This document shows positions 17,626 through 25,200 of a DNA stretch of 64,000 nt, in pieces (position 1 is the first letter of the stretch; each line of letters starts with the position of its first letter). The stretch comes from Aridibaculum aurantiacum (lineage in GTDB: Bacteria; Bacteroidota; Bacteroidia; Chitinophagales; Chitinophagaceae), in the NCBI RefSeq assembly GCF_017355875.1, contig NZ_JAFEWC010000002.1, positions 186,001 through 250,000 of the forward strand. Direction: 5' to 3'. The notes below the pieces were generated by a model, which worked only from the letters and a program-made list of their open reading frames with translations, was not told the origin of the DNA and ran no database searches. Both the position numbers and the translations under genes were made by a program.

Positions 17626-17685
17626 TCTTTGATTGGGGGCAATCAAATTCTCTCACCCTTCCAGCAATGGAAGGGTGTTTTTATT
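17626..17685 (+). ncRNA. Candidate small RNA of two hairpins, or tail of the preceding transcript
   Basis: Two adjacent stems: TTTGATTG / CAATCAAA (17628-17647), perfect with a GGGG loop, and CACCCTTCC / GGAAGGGTG (17654-17677) followed by TTTTTATTTG, a strong terminator. Just upstream at 17614-17621 is CATATTTG, one base from the TAnnTTTG promoter element, which would start transcription at about 17627, right at the first stem. A ~58-nt structured RNA is therefore possible. The alternative is that these are only 3'-end structures of the transglutaminase-like gene, which ends 75 bases before. Confidence 0.3.
17654..17682 (+). terminator. Strong rho-independent terminator
   Basis: Nine-base-pair stem CACCCTTCC / GGAAGGGTG with a six-base loop and a TTTTTATTTG tail. 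It ends whichever transcript comes through here. Confidence 0.9.
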
Positions 17686-17909
17686 TGTACCTATCATCAA
17701 GATATCTACGAAAAAGCTCCGAAATAGCATTAGCGGCTACATGTAATTATGGGGAAGTTGGGGTTTGTAAAAAAGCATTTTGAATTACATCATTACCCTT
17801 TATTTAGAAAGCTTTGTTACTAAACAAGAATAGAGGTAAGTTCTGTGGCAAAGTTTTTTCTTCTACTAGTATTATACTCTAACAATCTTTCTCTCCAGCT
17901 GAGATATAA

Positions 17910-18050
17910 GTGATTTTCTCAGACAATACTCCGCACACGTTTGTTTCTAATGTAGAAGATTTTCCTCAAGTTCCTGCTGCACAACCTGAAGCAAAAATTG
18001 CTAATGTATTGGTTAGCAGACCAACAAAATTCGGTACGATTTACGCTTAA
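17910..18050 (+). CDS. Possible 46-residue protein upstream of topoisomerase IB
   Basis: An open frame from GTG 17910 to TAA 18048-18050, with a stop codon immediately before the GTG. It reads IFSDNTPHTFVSNVEDFPQ, then VPAAQPEAKIANVLVSRPTKFGTIYA; no homologue is recognised. It ends 12 bases before the topoisomerase start, in an otherwise gene-free 510-base gap, and uses ordinary codons. It could be a real small protein, a leader peptide or chance. Confidence 0.35.
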   Translation: MIFSDNTPHTFVSNVEDFPQVPAAQPEAKIANVLVSRPTKFGTIYA

Positions 18051-18062
18051 ATAGAAGAGGCA

Positions 18063-19151
18063 ATGACGGAAGATGAATTAATAGCACAGATTCCCAAACG
18101 GAAGATTAGGTCATTACTAAAAGATCCGGAAAAAAGTGCTGAAGCGGTTAACCTGGTATACGTAAGCGATTGCCAGCCAGGAATATCCAGGGTAAAAAAA
18201 GGAAGTTCTTTTGAATATTGGTACGAAGGAAAACAGGTTAAAGACGAGGAAGACTTACTTAGGATAAAACGGCTGGTTATACCACCAGCCTGGGAGAAAG
18301 TTTGGATCTGTAAACACGAAAATGGGCATCTGCAGGTTACTGGTATAGATGCACGTGGTCGTAAGCAATACAAGTATCATCCTAACTGGAACATACTGCG
18401 TAACCACACCAAATTTTATCGGTTATACCAGTTTGGACTTGCGCTACCGTGTATGCGGGTTCAAATGGAGAAAGATTTGAATTTACCAGGTTTGCCTTTA
18501 GAAAAAGTGTTAGCTACTGTTGTGAGCTTGATGGAGAGAACGAATATCAGGATAGGAAATGAGGCGTACGAAAAGATCTATGGTTCATATGGAATCACAA
18601 CACTAAAGGATAAGCATGTAAAAATTTCAGGTCATTCGCTGAAGTTTTCTTTTAAAGGCAAAAAAGGTGTTTACCACGATATTGATATTAAGAGTAAACG
18701 CCTGGCTTCTATAGTTAAAAAGTGCCAGGATATTCCTGGAAAAGAGCTCTTTCAATATATAGATGAGGCAGGAAACAGGAGATCTATTGACTCAGGGCAA
18801 GTAAATGACTATATTAAGAGTATCAGTGGTGGAGATTTCACTGCCAAAGACTTTAGAACCTGGTCAGGAACTGTACAGGCACTGCTGGCATTTAAAAGCC
18901 TTGGTAACAGTGATACAGCCACTGCTACCAAAAAGAATATTGTATCGGCTTTAGACAGTGTATCGCAAGCATTGGGTAACACGCGTACAGTCTGTAAAAA
19001 ATATTATGTACACCCGATCATAATTTCGCTTTACGAAAATAATGCATTGGACAGGTACTGGAAGAAGCTGGAAGAGATGCAAAACGATGATGGGGTTGCT
19101 GGCCTTACCGCTGAAGAGCAACTGGTGATGAATATTTTGAAAAACAACTAA
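18063..19151 (+). CDS. DNA topoisomerase IB (poxvirus/bacterial type)
   Basis: A 362-residue type IB topoisomerase that relaxes supercoils of both signs by nicking one strand. The N-terminal DNA-binding domain has GIDARGRKQYKYHPNW (98-109). The catalytic domain has RTNIRIGNEAY (Arg159/163), the catalytic lysine hairpin TLKDKHVKISG (180-190), DFRTWSGT (Arg265) and LGNTRTVCKKYYVHP, with Tyr315 as nucleophile. This is the usual length for the bacterial enzymes, which are an accessory type scattered among bacteria. A purine-rich AGAAGAGG lies eight bases before the ATG. A 74-residue gene follows after nine bases. Confidence 0.95.
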   Translation: MTEDELIAQIPKRKIRSLLKDPEKSAEAVNLVYVSDCQPGISRVKKGSSFEYWYEGKQVKDEEDLLRIKRLVIPPAWEKVWICKHENGHLQVTGIDARGRKQYKYHPNWNILRNHTKFYRLYQFGLALPCMRVQMEKDLNLPGLPLEKVLATVVSLMERTNIRIGNEAYEKIYGSYGITTLKDKHVKISGHSLKFSFKGKKGVYHDIDIKSKRLASIVKKCQDIPGKELFQYIDEAGNRRSIDSGQVNDYIKSISGGDFTAKDFRTWSGTVQALLAFKSLGNSDTATATKKNIVSALDSVSQALGNTRTVCKKYYVHPIIISLYENNALDRYWKKLEEMQNDDGVAGLTAEEQLVMNILKNN

Positions 19152-19160
19152 AAACCTTTT

Positions 19161-19385
19161 ATGACAGTATCAAATTTTCACATGGAGAGCAAGGGTGCGG
19201 CAAATCTTTTCAATGGTGCTACCATCAATGAGCCGCATGAGTTTACGTATGTTGTGGCAGATGAGAGCCAGTCTAATTTTCATGCATTTTTCGACGAGCA
19301 TGAAACCTGGATCACGCACCGTGATGATGGACATTCATTGAATGTTGATGCGGATATTGTGCAAAAGCTTATGGGCAGAGCCTAA
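19161..19385 (+). CDS. Small protein of unknown function after topoisomerase IB
   Basis: A 74-residue acidic soluble protein with no signal peptide or membrane helix; I do not recognise it. It contains HEFTYVVADESQSNFHAFF and DEHETWITHRDDGHSLNVD, so it is rich in His, Asp and Glu. It starts nine bases after topoisomerase IB and is followed by a strong terminator, so the two are probably one operon and may be functionally linked. Confidence 0.65.
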   Translation: MTVSNFHMESKGAANLFNGATINEPHEFTYVVADESQSNFHAFFDEHETWITHRDDGHSLNVDADIVQKLMGRA

Positions 19386-19410
19386 ATCTACAAGAAGAAA
19401 AAAATAGAAA

Positions 19411-19439
19411 GCAGCTACAGGTATTGTAGCTGCTTTTTT
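19411..19439 (+). terminator. Terminator of the topoisomerase IB operon
   Basis: GCAGCTACA / TGTAGCTGC stem, five-base loop, TTTTTT tail, 26 bases after the 74-residue gene. Confidence 0.92.
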
Positions 19440-19456
19440 GTTGGCATATATATCAA

Positions 19457-19486
19457 TAAAAAAGGCCGGGACATTTTCCCGGCCTC
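19457..19486 (-). terminator. Terminator of the YtxH-holin operon
   Basis: AGGCCGGGA / TCCCGGCCT stem. On the minus strand the stem is followed by TTTTTATTG, directly beyond the stop of the minus-strand operon. Confidence 0.9.
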
Positions 19487-19507
19487 AGCTATATTCAAAA
19501 AACAAGA

Positions 19508-19930
19508 TCAAGTTGTGCTCCTGTATCCAATATATTGGTGCAGCGCAGAGTCTGCAGGAGTATTTCTGCGTAGCATAGTTATCCCTTTACTAATGATACT
19601 ATGCCTATCGCGGGTTTCTAATTTTGTGAGGGTAGAATCTATAATATTCTTGGCAAGTCTATCTAGTGATTGTTCATTTAAAACTTCAGAAGCTTTTTTA
19701 AATGCAAACCCCATCACAAAACCAAGTATAGTATTAATAAGCGTTCGCTGAAGTTCAGGCGTTTCTGCTATATGACTATAGGTGTTTTTTAAAACATTCT
19801 TCGGTTGCAGGTTTTCCTTTACTTGCTCGTAATGATCCTTCATCTTTACTTCCTGCACATCTATTTTCTTTTGCAGCTCAGTCATTGCATTTTGCAATTC
19901 TGCGCTGTTCGATACATTGTATTTTCCCAT
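19508..19930 (-). CDS. Third gene of the YtxH operon, unknown function
   Basis: A 140-residue protein. The first half is a predicted coiled coil (ELQNAMTELQKKIDVQEVKMKDHYEQV). The middle has a short hydrophobic Gly-rich stretch (LINTILGFVMGFAFKKA) and the rest is charged helix. The start is placed at ATG 19930, five bases after the stop of the holin-like gene; the longer in-frame start at 19984 would overlap that gene by 49 bases. Comparable genes follow YtxH and phage-holin-like (DUF1469) genes in other Bacteroidota, but I know no assigned function. Confidence 0.65.
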   Translation of the reverse strand: MGKYNVSNSAELQNAMTELQKKIDVQEVKMKDHYEQVKENLQPKNVLKNTYSHIAETPELQRTLINTILGFVMGFAFKKASEVLNEQSLDRLAKNIIDSTLTKLETRDRHSIISKGITMLRRNTPADSALHQYIGYRSTT

Positions 19931-19935
19931 ACAGG

Positions 19936-20280
19936 TTATAAGAATTTTTTGATGATCATTCCGGTAAAAGTCGATTTCATCCACGTGTTGCGGCCTGCAA
20001 ATAAAACAAGCCCGATGATCAGGTAGAAAGCCGCCAGGAGCAAAAAGCCTAGGTAGGATTTACCCACTAAGTCACCAATTAACAGCGCCAGCCCAATATT
20101 AAGTATCACAAAAAAGATAAAGAATACTACAAAGAATATAACTCCTGATACAACGGCTGAAAATACAGAGGCTGATTTATCAACCGCTTTCAATTTCAGT
20201 AGTTCTATCCGGTTCTCTATATAATCCTTCGACTGGCTAAAAAGGGACTCTATTAAAGTTAAAGTAGGTTGTTTGCTCAT
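19936..20280 (-). CDS. Phage-holin-superfamily III-like (DUF1469) membrane protein
   Basis: A 114-residue protein with an amphipathic charged N-terminus (SLFSQSKDYIENRIELLKLKAVDK), then two long membrane helices (about 41-66 and 73-95) separated by a short loop. This is the pattern of the DUF1469 / 'Actinobacteriophage holin III-like' family, which is chromosomal and common next to YtxH genes. Despite the name there is no phage context here. It lies 63 bases after ytxH and five bases before the next gene. Confidence 0.8.
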   Translation of the reverse strand: MSKQPTLTLIESLFSQSKDYIENRIELLKLKAVDKSASVFSAVVSGVIFFVVFFIFFVILNIGLALLIGDLVGKSYLGFLLLAAFYLIIGLVLFAGRNTWMKSTFTGMIIKKFL

Positions 20281-20343
20281 AGAAGACTTTTACAATCACC
20301 GGGACATGTTAATCACAAATTTTTCTTTCTCGAACTACCAATA

Positions 20344-20745
20344 CTACATAGTGCTAGTGCCTAAGTTGCCAGTTGTACCTGAAGTACTTCCTGCTGCTCC
20401 TGACGTGCTTCCGGAAGTGCCTGAAGTACCGGTGCTTCTTCCTGTGCTAGCACTGCCACCGCCGTTGCTACCGCTGGCAGCACCATCGCCCATTACGTTG
20501 GTAGCCATGTGTCTTCCTTTTTCTACCAAGTCGGAAGCCCCTTCACGTACATGATCATATTTATCAGCAAGGCCATCTACAAAATCAGAAAACCTTTCTT
20601 TTAGTCCGCTTAAAGTATCGCGGCTTCCTTCGCCAAGTTTTCTGCGTGTTTCCATTCCTCTTTCGGGAGCAAACAAAACACCTAAAATAGCACCTGTAGC
20701 TGCGCCAGCTAATACACCTAATAATACTTTTGATCCTGAGTTCAT
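20344..20745 (-). CDS. YtxH domain-containing protein with Ser/Gly/Thr-rich tail
   Basis: A 133-residue stress-type protein. The YtxH domain is clear: a Gly/Ala-rich membrane helix (LLGVLAGAATGAILGVLFAPE), the motif FAPERGMETRRKLGE, and a long charged helix to about residue 85. The last 40 residues are a low-complexity Ser, Thr and Gly tail with TSGTSGSTSG-like repeats, which looks surface- or periplasm-exposed. It is the first gene of the three-gene operon. YtxH proteins are typically induced by general stress; the regulator here is not visible. Confidence 0.85.
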   Translation of the reverse strand: MNSGSKVLLGVLAGAATGAILGVLFAPERGMETRRKLGEGSRDTLSGLKERFSDFVDGLADKYDHVREGASDLVEKGRHMATNVMGDGAASGSNGGGSASTGRSTGTSGTSGSTSGAAGSTSGTTGNLGTSTM

Positions 20746-20975
20746 AATTAAGATTTTTTAGAATTGATTAAAAAAATTGAATATGCTGTAGCCACCTAAA
20801 ATTTAAAAAAATAGTGCCAAGTGCACTCTTATTCAACCTGCTTTCGCATGCGTACGTGGAATAATTTGCACAGCAGCATTCAACAGTTGAAGCTGTAGAT
20901 GATGCTATAAATCAATGAAATGCTTTACTGGCACGGGTTTTACTCCTGTTGTAAGTGATTACTTAAAGAGATAAC

Positions 20976-21557
20976 ATGATCAATAGGCTTACAAAAATTT
21001 TATTGCTTGCTATAGTGGTATTTTCTTCTTGCCAAAATGTGCAGCAGGAGGAAGCGCAGGTAGTGAAGCTTTCCGGGAACGACGCGGAGTTATTAATAAA
21101 CACTTACTCGAACTTATTGCTAACAGTGAAGATGGCCGAAGAAGCAGTTAACAGGAGTGCTTTACCAGGCACTCGTCAACTGGCAATAACCATCAGGAAT
21201 GACCACCAGGCGATGCTAGACAAATTGGAGGACGTTGCCAATAAACATAAAGCTGACCTGCCGCTGGATCTTACGCCTCAGCAATTGAAGCAATGGCAGG
21301 CACTTGTAAGAGAAAAAGGAATTGCTTTTGATAAAGCTTATGCTGCCATTGTGCAGGAAAATCATGATAATAACCTAGTGGTACTAAAATCAATCATGAG
21401 TAAAGCAGAAAATCCTTCACTTCAGAATGTAGCAAAAGAAATAAATGCAACTGCTATCAATCATTTACAACAAGGTGAAGAGCTGCAGGAACTAATTGAA
21501 AACAGGAGAAGCCGAGATACCATAATGGAAATAACAGCGGTTTCTTTTAAACAATAA
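20976..21557 (+). CDS. DUF4142 lipoprotein
   Basis: A 193-residue lipoprotein with lipobox VFSSC (Cys19) and a DUF4142 four-helix domain of the ferritin-like type. Visible family features are AELLINTYSNLLLTVKMAEEAV, the NDHQAMLDKLEDVA metal-site-like run and NHLQQGEELQELIE near the end. DUF4142 proteins are usually outer membrane or periplasmic, often plasmid- or stress-linked, with no confirmed activity. It lies 13 bases ahead of the SemiSWEET gene and may share its mRNA. Confidence 0.85.
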   Translation: MINRLTKILLLAIVVFSSCQNVQQEEAQVVKLSGNDAELLINTYSNLLLTVKMAEEAVNRSALPGTRQLAITIRNDHQAMLDKLEDVANKHKADLPLDLTPQQLKQWQALVREKGIAFDKAYAAIVQENHDNNLVVLKSIMSKAENPSLQNVAKEINATAINHLQQGEELQELIENRRSRDTIMEITAVSFKQ

Positions 21558-21570
21558 AAACGAGCTCATT

Positions 21571-21846
21571 TTGAATACTACCAGTATTGTTGGAATTATT
21601 GCAGGCATCCTTACTTCTTGCTCTCTGCTTCCGCAATTGATTAAGATCATAAAAGATAAACGGGTGGAAGACCTTTCGCTAGGAATGTTTATTACGTTGG
21701 TAACGGGAATAGGCTTATGGATAGTGTATGGCATCCTGCGGGATGATATGCCCATAATGGTAACTAATGGGTTTGCTTTTACCCTTAATATAGCTATTCT
21801 GTTTTTTCATTTTAAATATAAGCGTAAACCAGCTGTTAGCAAGTAG
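21571..21846 (+). CDS. SemiSWEET sugar transporter
   Basis: A 91-residue membrane protein with three helices in the MtN3/SWEET half-repeat layout; two copies form a sugar channel. The PQ motif is present (SLLPQLIKIIKDKRVEDLS), followed by GIGLWIVYG and NGFAFTLNIAILFFHF. Start codon TTG 21571, chosen because the preceding gene stops just before it and no ATG precedes the first helix. Substrates of bacterial SemiSWEETs are mono- or disaccharides. Confidence 0.88.
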   Translation: MNTTSIVGIIAGILTSCSLLPQLIKIIKDKRVEDLSLGMFITLVTGIGLWIVYGILRDDMPIMVTNGFAFTLNIAILFFHFKYKRKPAVSK

Positions 21847-21894
21847 TGGCACTATTTTGTCATCTCTGCAAGCAATTCACTAAAACAGAATAAT

Positions 21895-22062
21895 ATGAAG
21901 CCGGTTAAAATCTTTTCAATACTAGTATTGGCATCTGTATTTCTTTCGGGTTGCGAAGTTGTAGGAGACATTTTTAAAGCAGGAATGTGGATTGGTGTTA
22001 TCATTGTTGTTATCATTATAGCAGTAGTACTTTGGTTGCTTCGTAAGATCAAGGGTAGGTAA
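21895..22062 (+). CDS. Small 55-residue lipoprotein with one membrane helix
   Basis: The frame reads MKPVKIFSILVLASVFLSGC, then EVVGDIFKAGMWIGVIIVVI, then IIAVVLWLLRKIKGR. It has a signal peptide with lipobox LSGC, then a short linker and a strongly hydrophobic helix with a basic end. Very similar tiny lipoproteins are widespread in Bacteroidota and are sometimes mislabelled as phosphatidate cytidylyltransferase. It is too short for many gene callers. Function unknown. Confidence 0.7.
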   Translation: MKPVKIFSILVLASVFLSGCEVVGDIFKAGMWIGVIIVVIIIAVVLWLLRKIKGR

Positions 22063-22264
22063 GAAATTTGATATCCTATTGAAAGCCATGAACTTCCATG
22101 AGGAATAATTTCTACAAAGCACCCTTGAGCTATACATCAACTGCTTTAGCTGAAGCCCTGTTTCTCGGTAAATCTTCGTTTTAATTATCAGTTCCTTATG
22201 GTGCACATTTTGACTATTATTCCATGTTCCATCATGGATGGTCCTAATGCATTACATACTAAAT

Positions 22265-25200
22265 ATGGAATCAAAAAAACAACCCAGGAAGAAGAGGTCG
22301 ATACCCGTGCGCATACTTAGAGGGTTTGGGATATTCCTGCTTTCCTTAATTGGGCTTATTGTACTAATACTGCTTCTTATACAAACTGCTCCCGTGCAAA
22401 ATTTTGCGCGTGGTAAAATTGTAACCTTTCTCGAAAACAAGCTGCAGACAAAAGTTGCTATCAAGCGACTGGATATTGATTTTCCGAAAATGCTGGTGCT
22501 GGAAGGAGTTTATATTGAGGATAGAACAAAAGACACATTATTGGCAGGTAACCAGTTGAAGGTGGATATCGCCATGTTCAAATTACTGAATAACGAGGTC
22601 CAGATAAACGAGATAAACCTGAATGGGATTACGCTAAAAGTAAAACGGCAACTTCCTGATACCATATTCAATTATCAATTTATCATAGATGCGTTTGCTA
22701 CACAGCAAGCGCAGCCTGCTACCAAGGATACTGCAGCCATGAAAATGGCAATTGATAAAATAATTATTGATGATACAAGGCTTGTATATTTTGATGTAGT
22801 TACAGGTAATGATGTGGATGTTTACCTTGGGCACTTCGACACGCGGATAGATAAGTTTGACCCGGATAATCTTGTTTACGATGTGCCTAGCATCAATCTG
22901 CGTGGTGTGAAGGGTAGGGTAAAACAAACAGCGCCATTAGAAGTTACCGTAGCTAAAACAGATCCCACACCTACAGTTGCCAATGCGCCACAGCAATTTG
23001 TAAAATTCACCAATAGGGAAACAAAACTACACGACATAGATATTGCCTATAGCAATGGTGTTTCTGCTTTAGACACACGTTTTAAATTCAGAGAATTAAA
23101 TATTTACCCGGAGAACATTGACCTGGAGAATTTCCTGGTTGCTATTCGTGAAATAGAATTGAACGAACTGGATGGGCATGTGACCATGAATGCTCCACCA
23201 CAGGGTGAGGTAGTACAATTAAAAACACAAACTGGTAAAGAGGTAGAAGCTGAATACCTTCCATGGAAATTTACAGTTGGTGCTATCCGGTTCAACAAGA
23301 ACAATTTTGCTTTCAACGATAACACAAAGCGACGTACAGGAAGGGGAATGGATTATGCGCATCTTGGCATAACTGATCTTACACTGCATGCCGATGATTT
23401 TCTTTTTAACCAGGATACTATAGCTGGGAATATAATAAGCGGATCTATGCGTGAGCAAAGTGGATTCGTGCTAAATGAATTAACTACCGACTTCCGATAT
23501 ACCAGCCGAGGTGCAACACTTAATAATCTATTGATACGCACACCGGGAACTGAGTTAAAAAGAAGTGCTGCGGTTCGATATCCTTCGCTTGCTGCATTAG
23601 AAATGAATATGAACCTGATGGAGTTGAACCTGGATATTGACAACAGCCGCGTAATGGTTAAAGATATTCTCACGTTTGCTCCTGATCTTGCTTCGCAGCC
23701 TGCTTTCAGAAATCCAAATGCTATACTGTACCTCAATAGCCGCATAAGTGGAAGCATGGCGCGGTTAAATATCCAGGAGTTGCAGTTCAGGGGTTTCCAA
23801 AATACTAAAGTTGATATTTCTGGCACGCTTGCCAATGCTACAGATCCAAATGCTTTTTCTGCAGATCTTAATATCAGGAATATCAGCACCAGCCGCAGCG
23901 ATGTGTTGTCATTTGTTCCACCTAAGAGTATTCCTAATAACATCACTATACCTGAGGCAATGGCACTGAGTGGTACTGTGCGTGGTGGTGCCAGCAGTAC
24001 TTATGCTAACCTGTCGTTGAATACATCTTTGGGTGGGGCCAAGGTTCATGGAAGGATCAACAATGCTATGAACCCAGCGGCAGCTACTTATGCTGCAGAC
24101 ATATCTACAAGTGGTTTAAATGTAGGCCGTATCATTCAGCAACCGCAAACTGTGGGAACAGTGTCATTGGGCTTCACCGTACGCGGAAGAGGTTTTGATC
24201 CTGAACGTGCCAATGCAAGCATTAAAGGTTTGGTGCGCAGTGCGCAGTACAACGGGTACACCTATCGCAACCTTGATCTTAATGCAACACTGGCAAACCA
24301 GAAGTTCACCGCTAATGCAGCAATGCAGGATCCAAACCTGCACTTTGCATTACAAGCCGAAGGCGATATGGGAGGAAGCCTTCCTGGATTTGCTGTTACC
24401 GCCACCATTGATAGTATAAAAACAGGTCCTCTTAATCTTACACCAGATCCTATGATCTATCGGGGTAAGATAGTCGCCAATTTTCCTGAGCTAAACCTGG
24501 ATGCACTTTCAGGACAGATATATCTTACAAATTCTCTGCTTGTTGCAAACAATCAAAGGATAAAACTTGATTCGGTAGAAGTGTTGGCTAACTACGAAGC
24601 AGGACAACAACTGATCACTGCTAAAACAGATTTTGTAACAGCAACATTAAGCGGTCAGTACAAACTTGCTCAACTAGGAGACATCTTTATTGATGCTATA
24701 CAGCCTTATTATGCTATCAATACTACACCGTCTAAAACTATTCCTGATCCATATAATTTTACCATCAATGCGCATGTAATAGATCATCCGACCCTAAAAG
24801 CTTTTATACCTGACCTAAAGCGGATGGATGATATAGCAATTGATGCAAACTTCTCCAGTGCTGATGGTTGGAATGCTGATGTTCGATCGCCTATGATAGT
24901 GCTCGGCACCAATCGCATAGCTGATATGAACCTAACGGCCACTACTGCCGGCGACAGGCTACAAATAGAAACCAATGTTGGTGAAATAAGTGCAGGCGAG
25001 AACCTCTCATTATTAGGAACACGTTTACGCGCCAATATCAATGATAATAAAGTTGATTTTGCCTTAAGAGTGGGTGACAAAGCCGGTAAAGATAAATACC
25101 GATTACAGGGGCTCTTTGCGCAAGAACCCAATGATCTGTTTTCTCTTTCGCTACGGCCCGATAGCCTGATGTTGAACTATGATGTATGGAGCATTAACAA

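Noticed and set aside
19936-20280. Prophage remnant, because of the holin-like protein
   Set aside because: DUF1469-type proteins are chromosomal; there are no lysis, capsid, tail or integrase genes around it.
20273-20554. Plus-strand ORF of 93 residues opposite the YtxH tail
   Set aside because: Its Pro/Val/Leu-rich sequence is the antisense of the Ser/Gly/Thr repeats.
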